A stretch of DNA of 64,000 nt, taken from the NCBI RefSeq assembly GCF_026427775.1, contig NZ_CP044532.1:2728001-2792000 (forward strand). The letters run 5' to 3'. The stretch is from Arthrobacter sp. CDRTa11. GTDB taxonomy: Bacteria; Actinomycetota; Actinomycetes; Actinomycetales; Micrococcaceae. The notes below the pieces were generated by a model. It was not told the DNA's origin. It did not search any database and saw nothing but the letters and a program-made list of their open reading frames with translations. The first letter of the stretch is position 1; every line of letters starts with the position of its first letter. Shown piece by piece: positions 42,725 to 50,584 of this stretch. A program made the position numbers and the translations under genes.

Positions 42725-43306
42725 CTAGGCGACGGCGGGCAGGAATCGAGCGTTCCTGATCCGTGATTCGCCGCACTGGACGGTCAGCGGGGGAATCGGC
42801 CATGGTCCGCGATCTTTGGTCTGGGGGCGCCCCACCGCTACATGCGGGGTCCAGCGGGGGTGCCTGAAGCCGAGCGCCCTGGAGCTGAGGATAAAGTCGT
42901 CCACGTGGTCCACCAGCAGCCCGTCGAGAAGTTCGCGCAGGCCCTGCAGGAGGGACGCCTGGTAATCATGGACCCGTTCCGGCACGTCCACTTCCAGTCC
43001 GGAGATGCTTCCCCCTCCGAGCAGGATCAGTCTTTCCGCCCGCCCGGAAAAGCCTTCCAGCACTGGCAGGGACCGCAGCCAGCCAACGGTCCTGCTGATC
43101 ACAGCGTCGGGGCTGGTGATGCCGTTGGTCCACTCAGCGACGTCCCGGGAGAAGTCCTCGAGGATGCCGATGTGCAGCAGGGTCAGGTGCAGCCCCTGCG
43201 GCCTGCGCAAACCGTGGACGTAGCTGCCCAGTTGCTCGTAGTCAGAAAGCCCGGAGCCCACGCTGAGCACCGGCACCTCCACGGTGATGCGGGGGAGTGA
43301 TTGCAT
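42725..43306 (-). CDS. 2'-5' RNA ligase/2H phosphoesterase family protein
   Basis: A 193-residue protein with two motifs expected of 2H phosphoesterases. The first is LHLTLLH near residue 40 (HxT). The second is WTPHVAVG near residue 155, where the hydroxyl residue of HxT/S is replaced by Ala. Members include LigT and cyclic phosphodiesterases acting on 2',3'-cyclic or 2'-5' linkages. The degenerate second motif makes activity uncertain. GAGGAGG precedes the ATG. It converges on the ChaB gene with a 39-bp gap. Confidence 0.75.
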   Translation of the reverse strand: MQSLPRITVEVPVLSVGSGLSDYEQLGSYVHGLRRPQGLHLTLLHIGILEDFSRDVAEWTNGITSPDAVISRTVGWLRSLPVLEGFSGRAERLILLGGGSISGLEVDVPERVHDYQASLLQGLRELLDGLLVDHVDDFILSSRALGFRHPRWTPHVAVGRPQTKDRGPWPIPPLTVQCGESRIRNARFLPAVA

Positions 43307-43462
43307 CCAGGCCTCCTCAAACCCTCTCCGCGTGCTTCTAACGGATTCAGCGATGTCACTCTACTCGGAGCATATGGATGGCCGGTATGGAAATCCGTCA
43401 GTATCGAAGGCCCGCCGACATTTCCGAGATCGGCAGCGCGATGGCGGGGACGTTCTGACGAA

Positions 43463-43474
43463 ATTGTTTACAAT
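43463..43474. promoter_or_regulatory. candidate GntR/FadR-type operator
   Basis: ATTGTTTACAAT has perfect 5-bp arms (ATTGT/ACAAT) around TT and matches the TTGTnnACAA form bound by many FadR-subfamily GntR regulators. It lies 38 bp before the GntR start, and TACAAT within it could be the -10 element. Autoregulation is therefore likely. Confidence 0.6.
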
Positions 43475-43512
43475 AAAGGGAAACGTGCCGAAAGCAATCC
43501 AGCGGGGAGAGT

Positions 43513-44172
43513 ATGACGATTATTGATGAGACCACGCGGACAGGCCTTTCGGCGTCCGAGCTTGTCAGCGTCCTTCGCCAGGCGATCATCACCGGTGAAC
43601 TGGTACCCAAGCAGCGGCTGGTCGAAGCCGATCTTGCCGCCGAGTACGGTGCCAGCCGCGGAAACATCCGTGTGGCGCTGTCGGAACTGAGCGTTGAGGG
43701 CCTGGTGGAGCGGGTGCAGAACCGCGGCGCCCGGGTCCGGGCAGTCTCGGTGGAGGAAGCCGTTGAGATCACCGAGGTCCGCGGCGCCCTGGAAGCACTG
43801 TGTGCCCGGAAAGCCGCGCAGCGAATCTCTGATCTTGAATCTGAGGAGTTGCGGGAGCTTGCAAGGCACATGGAGGACGCTGTGGCGCGGGGCGACCGGG
43901 AATCGTACTCCGACTGCAACCAGCGGCTTCACGCCAAGATCATTGCCGTAAGCGGCCAGGAGACCGCCGCCTCAACAATTCAGCGGCTGCGTGGCCAGGC
44001 CGTGCGGTTTCAGTTCCGGCTTGCGCGGCAGCCAGGCCGGCCGGCTGTTTCCCTTCCACAACACCTGGCCATCATCGACGCCGTCTGCCGGCACGATTCC
44101 GAAGGGGCGGCCGAGGCAATGAGGCTCCATCTGGAAAGCGTGGCGGACGCCATCCGTGGGCCCCAGGGCTGA
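43513..44172 (+). CDS. GntR family regulator, FCD (FadR) subfamily
   Basis: A 219-residue GntR regulator. The N-terminal winged helix (SELVSVLRQAIITGELVPKQRLVEADLAAEYGASRGNIRVALSELSVEGLVER) is followed by the all-helical FCD ligand domain with EITEVRGALEALCARKAA, NQRLHAKIIAVSG (metal-binding Asn/His region) and LPQHLAIIDAVCRHDSEGAAEAMRLHL. This domain usually binds a carboxylic acid with the help of a metal. GGGGAG precedes the ATG. No catabolic gene lies downstream in the same orientation, so its targets beyond itself are not visible here. Confidence 0.92.
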   Translation: MTIIDETTRTGLSASELVSVLRQAIITGELVPKQRLVEADLAAEYGASRGNIRVALSELSVEGLVERVQNRGARVRAVSVEEAVEITEVRGALEALCARKAAQRISDLESEELRELARHMEDAVARGDRESYSDCNQRLHAKIIAVSGQETAASTIQRLRGQAVRFQFRLARQPGRPAVSLPQHLAIIDAVCRHDSEGAAEAMRLHLESVADAIRGPQG

Positions 44173-44215
44173 CACAGCCCCGACAGAGGCAGTGCCCCTT
44201 TCGGCGGTGAACCAG

Positions 44216-45592
44216 TCAGGCGGTGCGTGTGGCCGCACGGGCTGCCTGGCCAATGATGGCGCTGTACGTGGGGTAGGCGAACTTGACCCTCGCCAAGGTG
44301 GCAAGGTCTGTACCTGCCGCCATGGCTGAGGCCACGGCCTGCACCACCTCGACGGCGTTTTCCCCCACTGCATGGGCGCCCAGGATCAGTTCCTGGTGCC
44401 GGTCAGTGACAAGTTTGAGGAAGCCCGCTTCCCGGTCATCGATAATGGGACGCTCTACCGTGCCGTAGGGGACGGTCACCGAGAGGCATTCGGGGTCGCG
44501 TTCCCGCGCCCGTTCCTCGGTGAGCCCCACCCCGGCGTAGTCGGGGTCGGTAAATCCGCCTTCCGGCAGCAGGTGGTGGGGTGTGGTCCGGTGGGCGCCC
44601 AGCACCGCGTTGCCCGCCGCCGTTTCGCCCTCAAACACCGCAGCCTGCACCAGCATGCTGGTGCCGTTCGCGTCCCCGGCGACAAAAATGTGCGGCACGT
44701 TGGTACGCAGGTACCCGTCCACGGGAATGAAGGATCCCGCCGTCGCCACCCCCGCGGCCTCGAGGCCCAGGCCCGGGATGTTGGCGGGCCAGCCGGCGGC
44801 CATCACCACGGCGTCGACATCGACGGCGGAGCGTCCGCCGTTCTTTGTCCAGGAGATTCCGAGATCCCCGTCCTGGTTCCTGGCGATCTCTTCGATGCCG
44901 GAAATTCCGGTCTCAACCCGGATCCCCTTGGCGGCGAAGCTTTGCCCTACATAGGCGGCAACGTCATGGTCCTCGGTCAGCAGCAGGCGGGGCGCCACAT
45001 CCAGGAGCAGCACCTCGGATCCCAGCGCGTTGAAGATGGTGGCCAGCTGCGCCCCGGTGTGACCGCCCCCTATGATGGCCATCCTCCGCGGGAGTTCCTT
45101 GAGGGTCAGCAACTCGTCGGGAAGGATGGCGTGCCCGGCTCCTGCGACCGGGAGCCGCCTGGCGGCTCCGCCAACACAGAGAATGATGGAGGCTGCAGTG
45201 AACTCCTGCCCATCGACGCTGACAGTGTGCTGGTCCGTAAAGAGCGCCCGTCCTGGGATGAGGTGGATGCCGAGGCGTTCCATCATGGCGTCGTATTGCT
45301 TGGCCGCAAGCACGCGCTGCACTGTCTCACGGACTCGGGTGACCGTTTTTTCCCAATCCACCGCCGGTTCCTGGACCACGATCCCGTAGTCAAACGCGGT
45401 CCTCACCTCGCGGTACAGCCTTGCCGTCTTGGCCAGCACCCGCGTGGGAACGCAGCCGGAGTTCAGGCATGTCCCTCCGAGCGCCGCACGTTCCACCACA
45501 GCTGTCCTGGCGCCCAGTTCGGCAGCCCGTTCCGCTGCCGCCATGCCAGCGGGCCCGCCGCCGATGACCAGAACATCGTACGTGTAGTCCAT
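44216..45592 (-). CDS. flavin disulfide-reductase family protein lacking the C-terminal His/Glu pair
   Basis: A 458-residue class I pyridine nucleotide-disulfide oxidoreductase. FAD is bound through VLVIGGGPAGMAAAERAAELG. The redox pair Cys42/Cys47 is in GGTCLNSGCVPT, the NAD(P) motif is MAIIGGGHTGAQLATIFNALG and the second FAD site is PHIFVAGDANG. The C-terminal dimer domain reads FAYPTYSAII where lipoamide, glutathione and mercuric reductases have HxHPTxxE. The catalytic His and Glu are thus Tyr440 and Ala445. It is therefore unlikely to be a normal lipoamide dehydrogenase; a quinone or other NAD(P)H reductase is possible. The start at 45592 follows GAGGGGA. Confidence 0.88.
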   Translation of the reverse strand: MDYTYDVLVIGGGPAGMAAAERAAELGARTAVVERAALGGTCLNSGCVPTRVLAKTARLYREVRTAFDYGIVVQEPAVDWEKTVTRVRETVQRVLAAKQYDAMMERLGIHLIPGRALFTDQHTVSVDGQEFTAASIILCVGGAARRLPVAGAGHAILPDELLTLKELPRRMAIIGGGHTGAQLATIFNALGSEVLLLDVAPRLLLTEDHDVAAYVGQSFAAKGIRVETGISGIEEIARNQDGDLGISWTKNGGRSAVDVDAVVMAAGWPANIPGLGLEAAGVATAGSFIPVDGYLRTNVPHIFVAGDANGTSMLVQAAVFEGETAAGNAVLGAHRTTPHHLLPEGGFTDPDYAGVGLTEERARERDPECLSVTVPYGTVERPIIDDREAGFLKLVTDRHQELILGAHAVGENAVEVVQAVASAMAAGTDLATLARVKFAYPTYSAIIGQAARAATRTA

Positions 45593-45798
45593 CAGCTGTC
45601 CCCTCAGTTGGCTGGTTCCCACCGTACCGGACCTGCCCTTGAAGAAAGGCAGGCACCCAGGCGGTCATTACAGCAGGCACCACAGCAGGGAATCTACGGC
45701 CAGGAGACACGGTACTGCCCTCCGGCTTTGAGTGTCGCAGCGCGCCCAAGTAGTGTGGCCCACACCACACTCGCAGCACTCTGACTTTGGGAGAGACC

Positions 45799-47628
45799 AT
45801 GCCACATGTGAGACGCCGACTCGCTGCCGCCACCGCAGTCTTGGCCATGACCGCAACCACCGGGGCTGTCGCAAGTCCTGCGTTCGCCGATCCCCGCGAA
45901 ACCGAAAAATCGGCCACCGCCACCGGGTACGGCGGGGCGGTGAGTACGGTAGACCCGGAGGCATCTGCCGCCGCAATCGAAGTCCTGCGCAAGGGGGGCA
46001 ACGCGGCTGACGCGGCCGTGGCAGCAGCAGCAACCCTTGGCGTAACCGAGCCGTACAGCGCTGGGATCGGCGGTGGCGGCTACTTCGTCTTCTACGATGC
46101 CAAAACCGGCAAGGTGGGCACCATCGACGGCCGCGAAACGGCACCGGCAGCTATGTCCCATGATGCGTTCATCAATCCGGCCACCGGAAAACCGTATCCC
46201 TTCACTCCAGAGCTGGTGACGAGCGGCGTCTCCGTAGGCGTCCCCGGCACACCCGCCACCTGGGAGCGGGCACTGGAGCGTTGGGGCACGTTAAGCCTCG
46301 GCGAGGCCCTAAAGCCGGCCATCAAGGTAGCAAACCGGGGTTTTGTGGTGGACGAAACGTTCCGCCAGCAGACCTTGGAGAATAAGGTCCGCTTCGAGGC
46401 GTTCACGTCAACCAGCAGCCTTTTCCTCCCGGGTGGCGACGCACCCGCCGTCGGCAGTATCTTCCAGAACCATGACCTTGCCGAAACGTACCGGACCCTC
46501 GCGAAGCAGGGAACTGACGGCTTCTATACGGGCCCCCTCGCAGAGGAGATCGCCGCCACTGTCCAGGCGCCCCCGAAGTCGCCCGACACTGAGCTGCCAG
46601 TCCCTGTGGGGCACATGACGGCGGCTGACCTGGCTGCGTACAAGGCCTTGGACCAGGATCCCACCCACGTGGAGTACCGCGGTTATGACGTTTACGGCAT
46701 GGCGCCCTCGAGCAGCGGCGGAACCACAGTGGGTGAGGCCCTGAACATCCTGGAGCCGTTCAACCTGGCCGACATGCCAGCCTCCGGGGCACTGCACCAC
46801 TATCTTGAGGCAAGTGCGCTTGCCTTCGCCGACCGGGCCAAGTACGTGGGGGATCCGGCGTTTGTGAACGTGCCCACCGCCGCGCTGACGGACCCGCTGT
46901 TCGGCAAGGAACGGGCCTGCCAGATCAACCCGGCGCAGGCGGCAGTTCCCAAGCCGGTACCGGCCGGGGACGTAACCAACTACGACGGCGCATGCCCGGC
47001 TTCCGTGGCCCCGCTCGCCGACGAAAAGGACACCGAAAACATCTCGACGACGAACCTGACAGTCGCCGACAAATGGGGCAACGTGGTGGAGTACACCCTG
47101 ACCATTGAGCAGACCGGCGGGTCCGGGATTGTGGTGCCCGGCCGGGGGTTCATCCTCAACAACGAGCTGACCGATTTCTCCACCGTGTACGACCCCGCCG
47201 ATCCCAACAGGATCGAGCCGGGGAAGCGGCCACGCTCCTCTATGTCCCCCACCATCATCCTGAAGGAGGGTGAACCGTTCCTTGCGCTTGGCTCGCCGGG
47301 CGGATCCACCATTATCACCACCGTCCTGCAGACCATCCTGAACCGGGTGGACCTGGGGATGACCATCTCCGAGGCGCTGGCCGCACCGCGCGCAGCCCAG
47401 CGCAACACGGCCAATATCAGCGCCGAGCAGGAGTTCATCGATGCCTATGCGTCCGAACTTGAGCCTCTCGGCCATGTGTTCACCAAAGCAGGGGACTCGT
47501 TCACCTCGCTGCCCGAAATCGGAGCTGCCACCGCCATCGAGTTTGGACCGGGAAACCGGATGGTTGCCGCCGCCGAGCCGGAAAGGCGTGGCGGCGGCTC
47601 TGCCATGGTGGTCACGCCGGCTCCTTAG
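45799..47628 (+). CDS. ggt: gamma-glutamyltransferase (secreted)
   Basis: A 609-residue Ntn-hydrolase precursor. It has a signal peptide ending near AVASPAFA-DP, a large-subunit part with GGNAADAAVAAAATLGVTEPYSAGIGGGGYFVFYD and DGRETAP, and the autocleavage site ISTTNLTVADKWGNVV with Thr417 as the likely nucleophile of the small subunit. The usual TTH is TTN here. RPRSSMSPTIIL and LGSPGGSTIITTVLQT complete the glutamate-binding region. It would hydrolyse or transfer gamma-glutamyl groups of glutathione-like or poly-glutamyl compounds outside the cell. GGGAGAG precedes the ATG. It converges with the GH15 gene with a 4-bp overlap. Confidence 0.92.
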   Translation: MPHVRRRLAAATAVLAMTATTGAVASPAFADPRETEKSATATGYGGAVSTVDPEASAAAIEVLRKGGNAADAAVAAAATLGVTEPYSAGIGGGGYFVFYDAKTGKVGTIDGRETAPAAMSHDAFINPATGKPYPFTPELVTSGVSVGVPGTPATWERALERWGTLSLGEALKPAIKVANRGFVVDETFRQQTLENKVRFEAFTSTSSLFLPGGDAPAVGSIFQNHDLAETYRTLAKQGTDGFYTGPLAEEIAATVQAPPKSPDTELPVPVGHMTAADLAAYKALDQDPTHVEYRGYDVYGMAPSSSGGTTVGEALNILEPFNLADMPASGALHHYLEASALAFADRAKYVGDPAFVNVPTAALTDPLFGKERACQINPAQAAVPKPVPAGDVTNYDGACPASVAPLADEKDTENISTTNLTVADKWGNVVEYTLTIEQTGGSGIVVPGRGFILNNELTDFSTVYDPADPNRIEPGKRPRSSMSPTIILKEGEPFLALGSPGGSTIITTVLQTILNRVDLGMTISEALAAPRAAQRNTANISAEQEFIDAYASELEPLGHVFTKAGDSFTSLPEIGAATAIEFGPGNRMVAAAEPERRGGGSAMVVTPAP

Positions 47629-49526
47629 GGTGATGGCTTAGGGGCACTTTCCCCGGGCCCGGTATCGCGGAGGGCCAGGGCTGCCTGGACCAGCGCCGCG
47701 TGCGTCAGGGCCTGGGGAAAGTTCCCCAGCAACATGCCGCTGGCCGGATCGATTTCTTCGCTGTAGAGGCCCAGCTCATTAGCCTTCCCAAGGAGGGCTT
47801 CAAAGAGTTGCGTGGCTTCGCCATGGCGGCCGGTATGGGCGAGGGCCTGGACCAGCCAGAAGGAACAGGGCAGAAAGGCGCCCTCGGTCCCGGGCAGCCC
47901 ATCCTGGCCCGGCGGGTACCGGTAAAGGAGTGGATATCCGGCGGACAGTTCACGCCCAATGGCGTCCACCGTACCTTTGATCCGGGCTGATCCCGGTTCG
48001 TCCAGGCCCAAAAGCGGCAGCACGAGCAAGGCCGCGTCCAGGTCCGGGGACCCGTAGGTGCGTGTGTAGGAATTTTTCCCGGTGTCAAAGCCCTTGGCCC
48101 TGATCTCTTCGGACAAGCACTCCCTTGCCTCGTGCCAGCGGCGTCTTTGCCGTCGACGCAGGCGGTGGGTCTCTGCGATGCGCAGCGCCCTGTCCAGCGT
48201 CAGCCAGCCCATCATTTTTGAGTGGACATGCTGCGCTTCATCCCCCCGGATCTCCCATATTCCCGCGTCCGGATCCTGCCAGCGGCCAGCTACAAGATCA
48301 GTGAAGCCGCGCATGGCCCGCCACGTCTCCGAAAACAGCGGATGTCCACCCTTCACCAGCACCCAGGCGGCATCCAGTACCCAACCGTAGCCGTCCAGCT
48401 GGTGCTGGTTGGCGGCGCCATTGCCGGTACGGACGGGGGCACTCCCGGCATACCCCGGCCAGCCTTGCAGCGTGCGTTCCCGTGGCACGTGCCTGCCGGA
48501 CAGGCTGAGGATGGCTGGCAGCCTGGGCCGTTCCAGCCTGCTGGCATGCAGGAGCCAACCGAGGAAGTTGAGCGCTTCGGCCGATTTTCCTGCGGCCAGG
48601 AAAGACCCGACGCCGATGCTCGCGTCCCGCGGCCATGCATATCTGTAGTCCCAGTTGCGGATACCGCCCATGTCCTCGGGCAGTGAGGTGGTGGGTGCCG
48701 CCACGGGCGCGCCCGAGGGGGAGTAGGTGAGAAGCCGCAGGGTCAGCAGGCTGCGGAGGACGGGTTCGCGGAACGGAATCCTCGTGTCCACCTCTTCAGT
48801 CCATGTCCGCCAGCGGGCGGAATCAGCCTCCACCAGCTCCCACGCGGCCGCCGGATCAACGTGGATAAGCGGTTCGCCGTACGCCACAGCCAGGACCAGG
48901 GTCACAGGTTGGCCGGGGACGACAGTGACAGCTTCCGGCCTGCCCGGCTCCAGCTGCAGTGCGGGACTGCAGCCGAGGGAAAGGGCCAGGGGGCCCCATT
49001 CGCACACCAGGTTCCCGCCATGGCGGACGCGCGGGCGGCGGTGGCGTTCACCGAGCCGGGGGTCAAAGCAGACCGATGCTGCCACCGGCGCCCCTTCCGC
49101 CGTCAGGCGCCGGACCAGCACTGTCGTCGGCAGCAACTGGCCTGCCACCTCTGCCACCATGGCTTCGGTGAGGACAAGCGTTCCGTGATCCGAGGCCCAC
49201 GCTGTTTCAAGGGTGGCGGTTCCGGGAAGGTAACGGCGGCTGGCAGGCCTGGAAGGCACGGCCGGTCCCATCAGGAAGGTGCCGGCTTCGGTGCCTCCCA
49301 GGAGCGCACCGAAGACAGGCTCGCCGTCGAATGTGGGGGCACAAAACCAATCCACTCCGCCTTCGATGGACACCAGTGCGGCGGTCCGCGTGTCGCCCAG
49401 CAGACCGTAGTCCGCGATGGGAAGTTCGCGCCGTGGCCGCACCTGCCGTCCAACCTGGCGCTCAGCCCGCCGGGAAGCGCGGCTGCCGGCAGGCTCCGGC
49501 GCAGTGTTGACGGGCCCGGCCCTCAT
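47625..49526 (-). CDS. GH15-type glucosidase (glucoamylase/trehalase-like)
   Basis: A 633-residue cytoplasmic protein of the GH15 family form common in actinobacteria. The N-terminal beta domain (PIADYGLLGDTRTAALVSIEGGVDWFCAPTFD) precedes an (alpha/alpha)6 barrel with GGIRNWDYRYAWPRDASI, QHQLDGYGWVLDAAW, KMMGWLTLDRAL and YSEEIDPASGMLLGNFPQALTHAAL, where the catalytic acids are expected. Members include mycobacterial trehalase and glucoamylase-like enzymes; the present substrate is not determinable. The ATG at 49526 overlaps the stop of the upstream membrane-protein gene by 4 bp. A long upstream extension is rejected. Confidence 0.87.
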   Translation of the reverse strand: MRAGPVNTAPEPAGSRASRRAERQVGRQVRPRRELPIADYGLLGDTRTAALVSIEGGVDWFCAPTFDGEPVFGALLGGTEAGTFLMGPAVPSRPASRRYLPGTATLETAWASDHGTLVLTEAMVAEVAGQLLPTTVLVRRLTAEGAPVAASVCFDPRLGERHRRPRVRHGGNLVCEWGPLALSLGCSPALQLEPGRPEAVTVVPGQPVTLVLAVAYGEPLIHVDPAAAWELVEADSARWRTWTEEVDTRIPFREPVLRSLLTLRLLTYSPSGAPVAAPTTSLPEDMGGIRNWDYRYAWPRDASIGVGSFLAAGKSAEALNFLGWLLHASRLERPRLPAILSLSGRHVPRERTLQGWPGYAGSAPVRTGNGAANQHQLDGYGWVLDAAWVLVKGGHPLFSETWRAMRGFTDLVAGRWQDPDAGIWEIRGDEAQHVHSKMMGWLTLDRALRIAETHRLRRRQRRRWHEARECLSEEIRAKGFDTGKNSYTRTYGSPDLDAALLVLPLLGLDEPGSARIKGTVDAIGRELSAGYPLLYRYPPGQDGLPGTEGAFLPCSFWLVQALAHTGRHGEATQLFEALLGKANELGLYSEEIDPASGMLLGNFPQALTHAALVQAALALRDTGPGESAPKPSP

Positions 49527-49999
49527 GACGCCCCCAGCAGCAGTCCCAGGACGGCGCCGTAAATCACGTGGGCAACGACGGCGACGGCTGGTGTCTGGAT
49601 TCCGTAATTCAGGCCCAGCAGGCCGGGGGGCTCCAGCACAGCCCGGTTGGACGGCCCCGCACGGGTGGACGCCATCCGGGGATGGACACCGGGTAAGAGG
49701 GGCAGGATCACCGTCAGGGCAACTGCCACGTGAAGCAGCCCGAGCAGCGCCCCAATCCACCACGTTGCCTGTCCCAGGAGGGCGAAGGTTGCCGCGTACC
49801 CCAAGGCGAATACCTGACCGGCCGCCAAGTGAATGAAAAAGCCCGCGATCCGCGCCCTGTCCGGGTCCGGAGTGAGGACAGTGCCCAGGACAAGCGGCAG
49901 GTCAAGACGCGTCCAGCCAGCCATTTGCGCGGCAATCATCACCACGGTCAGGGCGCTGGTGGCCAACAGACCGAAAACGGCCCAACCTTGCCAATCCAT
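49523..49999 (-). CDS. hypothetical four-helix membrane protein
   Basis: A 158-residue protein with four hydrophobic segments: WAVFGLLATSALTVVMIAAQMAG, GFFIHLAAGQVFALGYAATFALLG, TWWIGALLGLLHVAVALTVILPLLPG and AVAVVAHVIYGAVLGLLLG. I do not recognise the family with certainty; similar small proteins near carbohydrate or stress genes are annotated as hypothetical. It is translationally coupled to the GH15 gene downstream. No catalytic motif is visible. Confidence 0.75.
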   Translation of the reverse strand: MDWQGWAVFGLLATSALTVVMIAAQMAGWTRLDLPLVLGTVLTPDPDRARIAGFFIHLAAGQVFALGYAATFALLGQATWWIGALLGLLHVAVALTVILPLLPGVHPRMASTRAGPSNRAVLEPPGLLGLNYGIQTPAVAVVAHVIYGAVLGLLLGAS

Positions 50000-50131
50000 C
50001 TCACATGCTCCGCAGGTCCAGAAGCTTGCCGGGCATCCATTCTAAAGCTAAGGATCTTGAGTTTAGAAGACCACAGCCTTTGCCTATGCTTTTCAACCCC
50101 TGTTCACATGGTGGGGGAGCAGGATCGATTC

Positions 50132-50422
50132 ATGAGGATTTGGCGAACGAGCATCGTGCCTGTACTCGCCGCTCTGGCGGTTGTCCTGCTGGGGGCGGCA
50201 GGCGCTGCCGGGCTGGATCAGATGGCAAACTCGAAAACGCAGAATTCCGCCCTTTTCGCCGTCCAGGCATCGGCGGACGGCCAGCCGTCCCTGCACCGGC
50301 TGGTGATGATAGGCCTTGCCGAAGGGTCACTTCCCGGGGGCTTCCCCAGCGACGAGGCACGGGAAGAAAAGTACGACGAGAACTTCCAGGAGACGCTGCA
50401 CGTGCCCACGGCGCCTGCCTGA
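50132..50422 (+). CDS. hypothetical small exported or membrane-anchored protein
   Basis: A 96-residue frame starting MRIWRTSIVPVLAALAVVLLGAAGAAG, a signal peptide or single anchor without a lipobox, then a hydrophilic part ending in NFQETLHVPTAPA. Codon choice is like that of its neighbours, and AGGA lies 7 bp before the ATG. The frame is open further upstream, but that part overlaps the divergent membrane-protein gene. I recognise no family. It ends 82 bp before the iron box. Confidence 0.55.
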   Translation: MRIWRTSIVPVLAALAVVLLGAAGAAGLDQMANSKTQNSALFAVQASADGQPSLHRLVMIGLAEGSLPGGFPSDEAREEKYDENFQETLHVPTAPA

Positions 50423-50504
50423 TCCTTGGCGCGGCACGCCGTTCGCGACCTTCGGAACGTTCATTGTTACGACGCACCCGGTATGCCCGACTTTCCTTTT
50501 AAGT

Positions 50505-50523
50505 AGAGGTAAGGCTAACCTAA
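50505..50523. promoter_or_regulatory. DtxR/IdeR-type iron box
   Basis: AGAGGTAAGGCTAACCTAA matches the 19-bp actinobacterial iron-box consensus TTAGGTTAGGCTAACCTAA at 16 of 19 positions, including an intact right half. It lies 61 bp before the TTG of the ABC binding-protein gene, where bound DtxR/IdeR-Fe2+ would repress the four-gene transporter operon when iron is plentiful. Confidence 0.75.
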
Positions 50524-50584
50524 ACCGTTCCTGTTTCCCTTCCCGCCCCTCTTTGCAGCCGGGTGTTCTTCTAGGCGGTTTCTT

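Noticed and set aside
44372..45784. 470-residue frame antisense to the disulfide reductase gene
   Set aside because: Shadow frame of a gene with clear FAD/NAD motifs; no recognisable domain.
46408..47475. 355-residue frame antisense to ggt
   Set aside because: The sense strand encodes a complete gamma-glutamyltransferase; the antisense frame has no motif.
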